64,000 bases of DNA from Bdellovibrionales bacterium RIFOXYC1_FULL_37_79 (GTDB lineage Bacteria > Bdellovibrionota > Bacteriovoracia > Bacteriovoracales > Bacteriovoracaceae). A program made the translations under genes and the position numbers. Location: the NCBI GenBank assembly GCA_001770015.1, contig MEQB01000003.1, positions 20,214 to 84,213 of the forward strand, given 5' to 3'. This document shows positions 18,003 through 27,188 of this stretch, in pieces (the first letter of the stretch is position 1; every line of letters starts with the position of its first letter). The notes beneath the pieces are model-generated. The model worked only from the letters and a program-made list of their open reading frames with translations, had not been told where the DNA came from and searched no databases.

Positions 18003-20012
18003 TTATTGGATTTGATAAGGGTCAACATCAATTTTAATCCCAACCCTTTTGGTCGGAATATACTTTTTCTTCATCGTACTCAACAAATTATGTAGGTTAT
18101 TGATATTTTCTCCTCTCAACATAAAAACCCAGGTGTATTTATTTACTTTCTTTTCGATAAGAGCAGTTCGAGGTCCTAAAATGACAACATCATTAAAAAA
18201 TTTCTCAGCTAAATTTTTTAAAAAATCCCCCATTAGCTCGGCTTCCTCGATAACATCCTTTTGTTTTTGAGAGGTAACATAAATAATAGCAATCTTGGAG
18301 TAAGGCGGTGACTTGCTCATTTTTCTTAGTTTTATTTCATCATCATAGAACAAGTTAAAATCATGATCTTTTACATATTGATAAACCCGGTTTTCAGGTG
18401 CGAGCGTATGGATCAAAACTTCACTATCTTTGCCAAACCGACCCGATCGTCCGGAAATCTGGGTTAACAGTTGGTAGGCCCGTTCGTTACTTCTAAAATC
18501 CGGAAAATTCAGTTGTAAATCCACACCAAAAATTAAAACCAAATTGACGTTTTTAAAATTGTGCCCCTTGGATAACATCTGGGTGCCCACCAAAACATCA
18601 ATCTTCCCCTGATGAAAATCATCCAGCCTTTGTTCCAATTTTTTAAAGGTGGTCACATCATCCCGATCAAATCGACCTATGGTTTTGGAAGGAAATACTT
18701 TTTTCAAAACTTGCTGCAATTTTTCAGTGCCAAAACCAATTTGTAAAATATTTAGATTGGAGCATTGGGGACAGATCTCAGGTTTCTTGTCGGTATATTC
18801 ACAATATTGGCATTGGATTTCATTTTTTTTATGAAAGTATTTAAGATTGATTGTACAATTAGGACAATAAAATTGATAACCACAAGCACTACATTGCAAG
18901 TAATTGGCATAACCCAAACGATTTACAAAAACCACCACCTGTTCATTTTTTGCCAAGGCCTCTTGAATTTTTTTTATACTGTGTTCTTTAAATGGCCATA
19001 TCTCCGGATTTTCATACGATTTATTTTTTCTTAAATCCACCAATTCTATGAAAGGAAGTTTACTTTGATTGACTCTTTCCTTAAGGGAAAAATAATTTTC
19101 ATCTGCCTTGGTTTTAAAGTGATAATATGTTTCAACGCTTGGGGTGGCAGAGCCAAGTATGACCGGAACAGATAGCAAACTGGCTTTTTTAATGGCCAAA
19201 TCCCTGGCATTATATGGGCATCTATCCTCTTGCTTGAAAGAATGATCATGCTCTTCATCCACTATAATCAAACCAAGATTATTAATAGGTAAAAAAATCG
19301 AGCTTCTTACTCCAATAATCACACTCGGTTCATTTTTATTTTTAAGGGTTTTCCACATTTCATATTTTTTGGAATTACTGATCGAGCTGTTATAAGGGTA
19401 AATGTCCACCTTCAGATATTCACTAAAAGTCTGGATAAACTGGGGAGTTAAATTAATTTCTGGTAACAAAAATAAAACTGATTTGTTCTGAAGCAACATT
19501 TCTTGAATAAGGTTGAGATAAATAATGGTCTTTCCGCTGCCAGTAACCCCATGTAATAAAAATTTTTTAAATGTTCCATCTATCTCTTTTCTGATTTTCA
19601 ACCAGATCGCTGTTTGACCTGAAGTCATGGTGGGCAACGGACAGGCTCCCATTCCTTTCACAGCTGATAGCTTATGCGGCTTTTTTAAAATTCTGGGAAG
19701 ACAATCAAAAATGAGTTTACCCAGCGGATAATGATAATAGCTGGCAATCCACTGATAAAAAAGTATTTCTTCGGAAGATAACTTGAACTCCCTGGTTAAA
19801 AAAGCTTCAATTGGTTTGATTTTCTCTTCTGATATTGAATCATCCAGCTGCAAGAAGGATAAATTTGTTTTTAATAAACACCCCTCTATGGTTCTCCTCC
19901 CCAGGGGAACGCTAACCAAATCTCCCTCGGCAAAACCCCATTTGTCTTCCTGTATGTAATTTAGCAAAGAATCATTAAACGGTGAATTGACCGCTACCCG
20001 GCAATATTTCAT
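18003..20012 (-). CDS. priA: Primosomal protein N' (PriA helicase)
   Basis: 669 residues. Walker A is GVTGSGKT, the DEAH-like box is IIVDEEHDHSFKQED, and motif III is GSATPS. Four CxxC pairs (CSAC, CPNC, CQYC, CPQC) form the two zinc fingers inserted in the helicase core. Later motifs VGTQMLSKGHNF and QISGRSGRFG complete the set. It restarts stalled replication forks. Its ATG overlaps the stop of the upstream hypothetical gene by 4 bases. The def-fmt-rpe cluster lies close by on the other strand, as in many Proteobacteria. Confidence 0.95.
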   Translation of the reverse strand: MKYCRVAVNSPFNDSLLNYIQEDKWGFAEGDLVSVPLGRRTIEGCLLKTNLSFLQLDDSISEEKIKPIEAFLTREFKLSSEEILFYQWIASYYHYPLGKLIFDCLPRILKKPHKLSAVKGMGACPLPTMTSGQTAIWLKIRKEIDGTFKKFLLHGVTGSGKTIIYLNLIQEMLLQNKSVLFLLPEINLTPQFIQTFSEYLKVDIYPYNSSISNSKKYEMWKTLKNKNEPSVIIGVRSSIFLPINNLGLIIVDEEHDHSFKQEDRCPYNARDLAIKKASLLSVPVILGSATPSVETYYHFKTKADENYFSLKERVNQSKLPFIELVDLRKNKSYENPEIWPFKEHSIKKIQEALAKNEQVVVFVNRLGYANYLQCSACGYQFYCPNCTINLKYFHKKNEIQCQYCEYTDKKPEICPQCSNLNILQIGFGTEKLQQVLKKVFPSKTIGRFDRDDVTTFKKLEQRLDDFHQGKIDVLVGTQMLSKGHNFKNVNLVLIFGVDLQLNFPDFRSNERAYQLLTQISGRSGRFGKDSEVLIHTLAPENRVYQYVKDHDFNLFYDDEIKLRKMSKSPPYSKIAIIYVTSQKQKDVIEEAELMGDFLKNLAEKFFNDVVILGPRTALIEKKVNKYTWVFMLRGENINNLHNLLSTMKKKYIPTKRVGIKIDVDPYQIQ

Positions 20013-21070
20013 TTGACAAAAAAGTAGGGCCCGTTTTGATCCCGTTGATTTAAGCGGGAAGAGCTTCTTTCCTTGTTATCAATTATTTTTTTAAACTGAT
20101 CGTTTAATTTATTTAAGTCAGCTGCTTGCGAAACATGTTTTAACTCTAATATCCTGATAATAAAATTACGCCCGTTAGTGGTTTTAAAAAGGATTCTTTT
20201 GGGTAGCTGGTGTATTCCATCAAACAACATATAGTTACCCATGATAGTTGTAATATTGGCGGTGTCTTTATTAAAATCCACTTTATAAAGATCCCTGTTT
20301 TCGTTTTTATAATACGCCTTGAAAGTTGGTAAATTCACCATCCAAAAAAAGTTCCCATCCAGCCTTTGCAAAGAAACCTGGTTATTTTTTTGATACATGC
20401 TCATATGCATCATCTCATCCATCTGTTTCTTTTTGGTTGAAGCATCCTCATCCAGGGAGGGAGTGGGGACTGGAAGATTTTTATCTTTTTTTTCAGCCAA
20501 AAATAATTTGTATTTCTCCAAATGTTTTATCTTTTCCCGGTTTAACAGCATGGTGTTGGATAAAAAAGTAGGCTCATGTCTCATTAGAAATTCCACCATT
20601 CCCCGAGAATCGTTTAACACCAGACTGGATATAATTGCATAAAAAAGACTTCTTTCTAAATTATTGTCATCTCTGATTTTACTATGATAGTCCCCCAAAT
20701 AATTGATCAACTCCAAATGGGGGCTTTTCATCAGCGAATCAGAATAAACTTCTTGAAATAACTCGATCTTGCTCTCTTTTTTAAGCGAAAACGTCCAAGT
20801 CAAATATTTGGTTTCAAATTTGTCATGTTTTTCTAAAGTAAGAGCTTCGGGAATTTCCGTTTTTATGACATCCTTATTCGACAAATCACCTTCTAATTCA
20901 CTCTTTATTCTTTTCTCATCGCTTTCTTCAACCTGAAATTTCAAAACAATTTGGTTTCCCGCAACCTCTTGATTGCCAGTATTTTTGAAAAGATCTTCAG
21001 CGGTCGGATAAGCTGAAAACAAATTTGAACTAAAAAACAGTAAAAGGATTAAAATAGACCTAAAATTCAT
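20009..21070 (-). CDS. Exported hypothetical protein upstream of priA
   Basis: 353 residues with a signal peptide (FFSSNLFSA, about residue 20). Residues 40-100 are beta-rich; 110-220 are helical and charged with a KKDKNLPVPTPSLDED linker; the C-terminal third contains FFWMVNLPTFKAYYKNENRDLYKVDFN, shown here in pieces, and looks like a lipid- or polymer-facing beta domain. No family recognised. It is translationally coupled to priA by an ATGA overlap, although an exported protein with a replication helicase suggests only cotranscription. Confidence 0.65.
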   Translation of the reverse strand: MNFRSILILLLFFSSNLFSAYPTAEDLFKNTGNQEVAGNQIVLKFQVEESDEKRIKSELEGDLSNKDVIKTEIPEALTLEKHDKFETKYLTWTFSLKKESKIELFQEVYSDSLMKSPHLELINYLGDYHSKIRDDNNLERSLFYAIISSLVLNDSRGMVEFLMRHEPTFLSNTMLLNREKIKHLEKYKLFLAEKKDKNLPVPTPSLDEDASTKKKQMDEMMHMSMYQKNNQVSLQRLDGNFFWMVNLPTFKAYYKNENRDLYKVDFNKDTANITTIMGNYMLFDGIHQLPKRILFKTTNGRNFIIRILELKHVSQAADLNKLNDQFKKIIDNKERSSSRLNQRDQNGPYFFVK

Positions 21071-21147
21071 TTCTCCACCATTAACAAATCAATAAAACAT
21101 ATATAAGATAATGGAATTGATATTACAACCATCTAACGGATTAGACT

Positions 21148-22056
21148 ATGAAAATGACCAAACTCCTATTTCTTCTTCTTGGCCTGCTTCTTATCAATTG
21201 TTTTCCCCCACCCATATATGCAAAATTACGAGACCTTGAAACGACCAGACTGAAATCCACTGCAGGTACAGGGGTCGGCTCTATCTTAATGGAGGAATCA
21301 AGTGTTTTAAACCCTGCACCAGTCGCCTTTTTTAAAGATTCCTCTATCTACCTGCAAAAAATTTCTGGAAATATTACCCAAGAAACTAGCAACAACCCCC
21401 ATGCTGCGCCATTGGACATTGATAGCATGGCCGCTATACTCACAGAGTCAGGACAGACCATAAGTGGTTCGATCGGATATCAATATGCGGAGGATCGCTT
21501 TGATAAAAGAAAAAGACTGATGATTGCTTCGGCTGGCAGAGCTGGCGACAAATCTTCTCTGGGCATTGCGGCAAGAATCACCCAAGACTCTTTAAGTGAA
21601 AATGGCCAAGACGTTCAGAATATAAAATATAATCAGCTGGTTTTAGGCGCATCCCACGTTTTGGGTGAAGCAGTAACTATGGGAGTTACCTTTATTGACC
21701 CACTTAAAGAAAGGCCTAATGAAACCCGAGGTATTCTCGGATTACAATATGTCTATGAGGATTTTGTTTTTTTAATACTTGATGCGGGAGCCGATTATAA
21801 TAAAGCCTTGGCGGAAACCTTCCTCTATCGCGGGGCTGTTCAGTTTAAAGTTTTTGGTGATTTTTTTGTACGGGCCGGTTTTTTTACAGACGATGGATTG
21901 AATGAAAATGGTAGTGGTGCCGGACTTAGCTGGGTACAACCCAAATTGATGTTTGATTTTGCCCTAAAAAATACCAATATCAAAGCAGATTTAGACAAGA
22001 ATATAGAACCAGAAAAAATTAAAGAAACTTCTTTTTCACTCTCATACAGGTTTTAG
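21148..22056 (+). CDS. Outer-membrane barrel-like exported protein
   Basis: 302 residues with a signal sequence (about 1-25, LLLINCFPPP could also be a lipobox). After it, STAGTGVGSILMEESSVLNP resembles the N-terminal plug region of FadL/PorV-like proteins. The remainder is repeated beta strands (GSIGYQYAEDRF, SSLGIAARITQDS, FVRAGFFTDDG) ending SFSLSYRF, with a C-terminal Phe. It starts the run of genes through LptF/G-like permease and is divergent from the priA operon. Confidence 0.65.
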   Translation: MKMTKLLFLLLGLLLINCFPPPIYAKLRDLETTRLKSTAGTGVGSILMEESSVLNPAPVAFFKDSSIYLQKISGNITQETSNNPHAAPLDIDSMAAILTESGQTISGSIGYQYAEDRFDKRKRLMIASAGRAGDKSSLGIAARITQDSLSENGQDVQNIKYNQLVLGASHVLGEAVTMGVTFIDPLKERPNETRGILGLQYVYEDFVFLILDAGADYNKALAETFLYRGAVQFKVFGDFFVRAGFFTDDGLNENGSGAGLSWVQPKLMFDFALKNTNIKADLDKNIEPEKIKETSFSLSYRF

Positions 22057-22065
22057 GTAAGACCG

Positions 22066-22821
22066 ATGTCTGCCGCCAAAAAAAACAAAAACGAAGGCCC
22101 AAGCCGTGCCATGATCATGGGTTACAAATGCAGACTTGATTACATCAAGCAAGGCCAGATGTATGAAAACAAGGGTGAGTTAATTAACGCCATTACCGTT
22201 TACGAAAAATATTTTGAAGTGGTTGCCAAATGGCACAAAGTCGAAAAGGAAAAATTAAAACCAGAGATGTTTAAAAAACTGACCAAAGAAGGTCTCATCA
22301 ACGAAAAAGAAGATGACCTCCATGAAATTTTTTTAATCAGTCTGGTATCCTGGAATTTGGCCAGAATTTATGCCTACAGTGATAAAGAAAAGCATTTGGA
22401 AAAATTAAAAATCATGCTGGATCGCTTTGTGCTGTTTTCCATAGGATACAAATTTCAATTTTTAAATTGTGAAACTCTCCGAAAATATTTAAAAAAAGTT
22501 ACTGGTCCCCAGGAAAAACTCATGGAGGAAGCCTATCAAAAACTCCGGGTTCATTCCAAAAGATGCTACCTGGCGACCCACTGCTTTGGAGAAAATCATC
22601 CGCATCTTTTTATCCTACGAAGTTTTCGTGATAATTATTTGGATAACTGGGGTGGAGAACAATTTCTTAAATTCTACTACACCTTATCTCCCGGTTTTAT
22701 TACTTATTGTCAACGTCACAAATACTGTGATCAACTGCTAACCCCGGCAATCCGTTTATTTATCCATTTAATCATTTTATTCCTCCCTGGTAAAAACAAG
22801 AAAAAAATATGCACGAAATAA
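22066..22821 (+). CDS. CFI-box-CTERM domain protein
   Basis: 251 residues. The N-terminal half is helical and TPR-like (GQMYENKGELINAITVYEKY). Near residue 168 the pattern CYLATHCFGENHPHLFILR, then FRDNYL and FLKFYYTLSPG, matches the CFI-box-CTERM motif (family pattern CFIATAAYGS...LRxFRDxxL...YYxxSP). A hydrophobic segment near residue 230 is followed by a Lys-rich end, as is common for this domain. The function of the motif is unknown. It overlaps the next gene by 13 bases. Confidence 0.7.
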   Translation: MSAAKKNKNEGPSRAMIMGYKCRLDYIKQGQMYENKGELINAITVYEKYFEVVAKWHKVEKEKLKPEMFKKLTKEGLINEKEDDLHEIFLISLVSWNLARIYAYSDKEKHLEKLKIMLDRFVLFSIGYKFQFLNCETLRKYLKKVTGPQEKLMEEAYQKLRVHSKRCYLATHCFGENHPHLFILRSFRDNYLDNWGGEQFLKFYYTLSPGFITYCQRHKYCDQLLTPAIRLFIHLIILFLPGKNKKKICTK

Positions 22822-23906
22822 AAAAATTAATACTCAAGGAATGGTATAAATTTTTTCTAGCTTCATTGGTGCTATTGTTTGTTTTAATGTCCATTTCAAA
22901 TTTGATCTCAGGATTACTGCGAAGTAATGTCAGTGGTTACGAAGTTTTAATGAACTATATTATTGAAGTACCCAGTTTTATGAGTAAAATATTGCCTTTG
23001 TCCTGCCTGACAGCATCCCTGTTTTCAATCAATAAACTAAAAGATCGAAATGAGCTAACTGCACTCTTTTCCCTCGGTTATTCCCGAAAAAATTTTGTCA
23101 TTACTATTTTACAAGCTTCATCAATAATCGCAGTTATTAATTTTTTTAATTCAGCTTATATTCAACCTTTTTTTAATGAAAATAAATACATTCTTATTCC
23201 AAATATAAATAAATTTAAAAATTTAAACAGCGAGGGGCTGCGCTCAAGCACGATTGGCAGTGGCAAAATATGGTATAAGGGGGAAAATTATTTTTTTTCA
23301 TTTACTGCTTTTGACAAAGAAACCAATTCTATAATGGATTTAGCAATCTATGAATATGCTAACAATAAATTAAGCCGGGTGACCAACGCCAAAAAAGCGG
23401 TTTACCATGACCCGACTTGGATTTTTCATGAAGGCAAAACAATGAATAATCTAAATAATTTGGAGTTCCCCCAAATAGAGTCTTTTGCCATGAAAATTTT
23501 TCCCCTTCTTGAGCGTCCCAGTGATTTTGAAAAAATTGAGGCAGATATCACTACCTTGGATATTGTAAAATTAAATGAATACATTAAAAGTCTGGATGAA
23601 GTGGGAATCAATACCAGCTCTTACAAAGTCACACTTTTAGATAAATTTTCAACTTCTTTTATCTGCTGTGTTCTGGCCTTAATCGCCTCCATGTCAATTT
23701 TTAACCCTAACCGCCGAAGCAGTTCATTTGGCAAAAATGTTCTATATACCCTAGTTTTTGCTATTTTATATTGGCTTATTTATTCTTATACTTTTGAACT
23801 CGGAAGAAGCTCTAAAGTAAATCCTTACGTTGCAACCTTCATTATGCCTTTAGTTTTTACATCGTTTTTAATCTATAATTTTTTACGCTACCGAAAAATT
23901 CGTTAA
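22809..23906 (+). CDS. LptF/LptG-family permease
   Basis: 365 residues. The N-terminal block has three membrane segments (about 15-35, 45-75, 95-120) with KILPLSCLTASLFSINKL and NELTALFSLGYSR, typical of the YjgP/YjgQ family. A periplasmic beta domain (about 130-265) and three C-terminal membrane segments follow. LptF and LptG carry lipopolysaccharide from the inner membrane to the periplasmic bridge. Only one such permease is in this window, so LptF cannot be told from LptG. Confidence 0.85.
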   Translation: MHEIKKLILKEWYKFFLASLVLLFVLMSISNLISGLLRSNVSGYEVLMNYIIEVPSFMSKILPLSCLTASLFSINKLKDRNELTALFSLGYSRKNFVITILQASSIIAVINFFNSAYIQPFFNENKYILIPNINKFKNLNSEGLRSSTIGSGKIWYKGENYFFSFTAFDKETNSIMDLAIYEYANNKLSRVTNAKKAVYHDPTWIFHEGKTMNNLNNLEFPQIESFAMKIFPLLERPSDFEKIEADITTLDIVKLNEYIKSLDEVGINTSSYKVTLLDKFSTSFICCVLALIASMSIFNPNRRSSSFGKNVLYTLVFAILYWLIYSYTFELGRSSKVNPYVATFIMPLVFTSFLIYNFLRYRKIR

Positions 23907-23940
23907 CCTATTAATTCTTTTGTGTTATATCTTTGTATCT

Positions 23941-24525
23941 ATGTGCGACTTATCATTTTTAAAAAACTACAAACTAGAAGGCGAATTGCTGGAAATTTAT
24001 GAATTCCCAGATCCCATTTTAAAAAAAGTGGCCAAAGAAGTTACCGTTTTTGACGACGATCTCATTAAAACTATAAAAAACATGCTTTATACCATGTACA
24101 ATGCACCAGGCCTCGGATTAGCAGCACCCCAGATCGGTATCAGTAAGCGTTTTTTTGTCATGGATATCGATTATGACCGTGAAAAAATAACCAATGCCAA
24201 TGGAGAAGAAGAAACCCGGTTAAGTGCTTTTAACCCTAGAGTATTTATAAACCCCAAACTTTCCAATCATACCGGCGAAATTTTTTACGAAGAAGGGTGT
24301 TTGAGTGTCCCGGGTATCTATGAAAAAGTCAAACGTGCCCAATCAATTTCGGTGGTTTACCAGGACCTGCAAGGGAAAATACAGACCCTTGAGGCAACTG
24401 ATCTTTTAGCCATTTGTATTCAACATGAAACTGATCATCTGGATGGAATTGTTTTCTTGGAGCGATTGAGCTTAATGAAAAGAAAGTTTATTAAAAAGCA
24501 ATTTTTAAAAGAACGTAACAAATAA
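23941..24525 (+). CDS. def: Peptide deformylase
   Basis: 194 residues from the ATG at 23941; an in-frame TTG at 23920 would add seven residues. The three motifs are intact: GLGLAAPQIG, EEGCLSVPG and QHETDHLDG, giving the metal-binding Cys and two His and the catalytic Glu. It removes the formyl group from nascent proteins. An insertion-like stretch (DREKITNANGEEETRLSAF) lies between motifs 1 and 2. It is followed directly by fmt, the matching formyltransferase. Confidence 0.95.
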   Translation: MCDLSFLKNYKLEGELLEIYEFPDPILKKVAKEVTVFDDDLIKTIKNMLYTMYNAPGLGLAAPQIGISKRFFVMDIDYDREKITNANGEEETRLSAFNPRVFINPKLSNHTGEIFYEEGCLSVPGIYEKVKRAQSISVVYQDLQGKIQTLEATDLLAICIQHETDHLDGIVFLERLSLMKRKFIKKQFLKERNK

Positions 24526-24547
24526 AAATTTTTAGATGGAATAAGCT

Positions 24548-25495
24548 TTGGAAAAACTAAAAACAATTTTCCTGGGAACCCCTGATTTTGCCACACCTTC
24601 TTTGGAAATCCTATTTAATCATCCCCTGATTGATTTAAGATATGTCGTAACCATGCCCGATAGAAAAAGTGGACGTGGTCAACAACTACATTCTCCACCG
24701 GTGGCACTCTTTGCCAGGGAAAACAAAATTTCTCTTATTCAAACATCCAGCATCAATACGGAGAAAGATATTTTACAAAAATTTAAAGCTGAAAAAATTG
24801 ACCTGGCAATCGTTTTGGCCTTCTCCCAATTTTTAAGCCCAGAATTGTTAAATATCCCCAGACTTGGTTGCTATAATATTCATACCTCACTTCTTCCTAA
24901 ATATCGTGGAGCTGCCCCAATCCAATACGCCCTTTTAAAGGGCGATTCAATTACAGGTGTATCAATTTTTAAAATTGTAAAAAAAATGGATGCTGGAGAT
25001 ATTGCGCTTGCTCAGGCAGTATCCATTGAAGACAACGAAAATTATGCTGAACTTTACAGCAAACTAAAATTCCAATCAGCACTTTCCTTAAATACTTTTA
25101 TAAGAAAAATTTACACTGGAAATCTGACCTGGCAACCCCAAGATGAATCCCAGATATCGTTTGCCCCAACCCTTAAAAAAGAAGATGGTTTTATCGATTT
25201 TAAAAATGAATCGCAAATTAAAATTAATAACAAGGTTCGGGCCCTTATTCCCTGGCCGGGATGTTATTTTTTTATTAATGAGCATCGCTATAAATTATTA
25301 GAAATTGAAATTTCCAGCAAATCTCTAATGCCTGGAACCCTTTATACTGATCTGGGACAGCTACTGGTTGGTTGTGCTGATAATAAATCTATCCGATTAA
25401 AATCAATTCAACGGGAAGGTAAAAATATTACCTCCGACCTATCCTTGATCAATGCCTTCAAAAGCAGAAATGAAACAATTAATGTTAATCCCTAA
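24548..25495 (+). CDS. fmt: Methionyl-tRNA formyltransferase
   Basis: 315 residues beginning with TTG (EKLKTIFLGTPDFATPSL). The catalytic motif NIHTSLLPKYRGAAPIQYAL is complete, followed by GDSITGVSI and MDAGDIA; the C-terminal domain has INNKVRALIPWPGC. It formylates initiator Met-tRNA. It lies 22 bases after def and 12 bases before rpe, so all three form one operon. Confidence 0.95.
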   Translation: MEKLKTIFLGTPDFATPSLEILFNHPLIDLRYVVTMPDRKSGRGQQLHSPPVALFARENKISLIQTSSINTEKDILQKFKAEKIDLAIVLAFSQFLSPELLNIPRLGCYNIHTSLLPKYRGAAPIQYALLKGDSITGVSIFKIVKKMDAGDIALAQAVSIEDNENYAELYSKLKFQSALSLNTFIRKIYTGNLTWQPQDESQISFAPTLKKEDGFIDFKNESQIKINNKVRALIPWPGCYFFINEHRYKLLEIEISSKSLMPGTLYTDLGQLLVGCADNKSIRLKSIQREGKNITSDLSLINAFKSRNETINVNP

Positions 25496-25507
25496 AAGGA
25501 ATTTTTT

Positions 25508-26158
25508 ATGGTTATTATTTCGCCGAGTATTCTCTCTTGTGATTTTCTAAATATAGAAAATGAACTTCGGGCATTGGAACCATGTAAAAATATTTGGATT
25601 CATCTGGATATTATGGATTCGCATTTTGTACCCAACCTGACTTTCGGCGGACCAGTGGTTAAAAATTTGCATAAAATCACCAAACATCCGTTGGATGCCC
25701 ATTTCATGGTCACCAACCCCGAATTTTTTCTAGACGATTTCAAAAATTACAAAATTCATAATTTTACTTTTCACGTAGAGGCTAATCCCAACCCAATGGA
25801 TATCATCACCAAGGGAAAAAAAATTTATCCAAGCATTGGTATCTCAATTAAACCTAAAACCCCTGTATCCCAAATTCCAAAAGAAGTCTTAGAATGTATT
25901 GATCTTATTTTAATCATGTCCGTGGAACCAGGTTTCGGTGGCCAAAAATTTATAGAGATTAGTCTAGACAAGATCAAAGAACTTGATCAGCTTAGAAAAA
26001 AGAATAAATATCACTATCAAATTCAAATTGATGGCGGAATCACCAATCAAAATGCCAAGCAGCTGATTGATCTGGGGGTTAATAACCTGGTAGCGGGTTC
26101 TTATATTTTCAGTGGTTCTCCCCAGGGCTATCCACAAATGGTGGAGAGTTTGAGGTAA
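25508..26158 (+). CDS. rpe: Ribulose-phosphate 3-epimerase
   Basis: 216 residues, standard length. Motifs: ISPSILSCDFLNIENEL, HLDIMDSHFVPNLTFGGPVV with metal ligands, DAHFMVTNP, VEPGFGGQKF and IDGGITNQNAKQLIDLGVNN, then VAGSYIFSG. It interconverts ribulose-5-phosphate and xylulose-5-phosphate in the pentose phosphate pathway. Last gene of the operon; an AAAAGGAA site lies upstream of the ATG. Confidence 0.95.
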   Translation: MVIISPSILSCDFLNIENELRALEPCKNIWIHLDIMDSHFVPNLTFGGPVVKNLHKITKHPLDAHFMVTNPEFFLDDFKNYKIHNFTFHVEANPNPMDIITKGKKIYPSIGISIKPKTPVSQIPKEVLECIDLILIMSVEPGFGGQKFIEISLDKIKELDQLRKKNKYHYQIQIDGGITNQNAKQLIDLGVNNLVAGSYIFSGSPQGYPQMVESLR

Positions 26159-26237
26159 GGAAAAAATCTGCAAAATATCCTTACCCCATTTCTTTTTTCA
26201 TTCTCGATTTTAGCATCAACGGCAAGCAAATACTTAT

Positions 26238-26633
26238 TTATTGTAACTTACACTCTTTTAATATTCCCCGCTCTAGTTGTCTGAATATAATATTATTTGA
26301 TTTTGATTCACCTGTCTTAAAATCAATATCAAGAGTGCTTCCATCCTCAAAAATAAAAGATGCTTGCAAAAGCTCATTAGTTTGTTTTTGCTGATATATA
26401 TCGCCAGATGCGATTTGCTTCATTAAATCTGTGGGTATTCCCGCAACGTTATAAACTAGAAGCCAATTTCTTTGTTCAATGTTCATATACACTTCAAATT
26501 TTCTTGGAATATTTGGGTTAACACCATCTGATGTGACTAAACAAGTTAAATAAAGTTGATTCCCTTCATCTGCTTGAAGTGTAAAAGATAAAACATTTCC
26601 CAAAATAAGTAATCCTAATAATAAATTTTTCAT
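26238..26633 (-). CDS. Small exported hypothetical protein
   Basis: 131 residues with a signal peptide (LLLGLLILGNVLSFTLQA). The mature part is beta-rich (YLTCLVTSDG, FEVYMNIEQRNWLLVYN) and has Cys residues at both ends (TCLV and LKECKLQ), possibly forming a disulfide. No family recognised. It belongs to a run of four minus-strand genes that begins with a TIGR02147 regulator. Confidence 0.6.
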   Translation of the reverse strand: MKNLLLGLLILGNVLSFTLQADEGNQLYLTCLVTSDGVNPNIPRKFEVYMNIEQRNWLLVYNVAGIPTDLMKQIASGDIYQQKQTNELLQASFIFEDGSTLDIDFKTGESKSNNIIFRQLERGILKECKLQ

Positions 26634-26694
26634 TTTTTCTCCATTTTTTAATTCTGTTATGCTTATTTGTTAAACACAGATAAATTTTTTAATA

Positions 26695-27171
26695 TTAGTT
26701 CAAGGCATCCTGATCTGCCCTCTCACATCTTTGTTTCGCTTCAATAAGAGCTGTTTTAGCTTCCTCATCAGTCATTGGAGCTTTGACATCTGCCCAAGTA
26801 GCATCACTTGAAAGATTTGTGTTAATTAAATCAAATGATACAAAATGTTCCGTTGTTTTAGTTTCAATTTTTTGCTCAAATAAATCTCCCCAGCAAGTAT
26901 ACCATTTGTACAATGTTCGGGTCACTGATTCCGCTGGTCTGGAGTACCCCCCCACCCAATAGCGTGCCACATGCGTTCCAAAGCTAAAAGTATAATCTCC
27001 TTGTGCTAGAGCAAGGGGAGTTGTTTGTGCACATTTGTCTGATGTAAAATGTGATTTAAATGATAAAATTTTTGTATGTAAAACAAGGTTATTACAATAC
27101 CTATGACTATAATATCCAAACGTAACCGATGACAAGCTATACATAATAACAATTAATAAATACTTCTTCAT
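26695..27171 (-). CDS. Small exported hypothetical protein, Cys-rich
   Basis: 158 residues with a short signal peptide (YLLIVIMYSLSSVTFG). Five Cys residues occur in the mature chain (RYCNN, DKCAQ, YTCWG, QRCER). The rest shows alternating strands and a helical C-terminus (MTDEEAKTALIEAKQRCE). No known domain. It is 17 bases downstream of the GNGGG-type exported protein, suggesting cotranscription. Confidence 0.6.
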   Translation of the reverse strand: MKKYLLIVIMYSLSSVTFGYYSHRYCNNLVLHTKILSFKSHFTSDKCAQTTPLALAQGDYTFSFGTHVARYWVGGYSRPAESVTRTLYKWYTCWGDLFEQKIETKTTEHFVSFDLINTNLSSDATWADVKAPMTDEEAKTALIEAKQRCERADQDALN

Positions 27172-27188
27172 ATATATTCTCCTTAGAA

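Noticed and set aside
18765..19034. Frame opposite priA
   Set aside because: Shadow of the zinc-finger region of a clear helicase gene.
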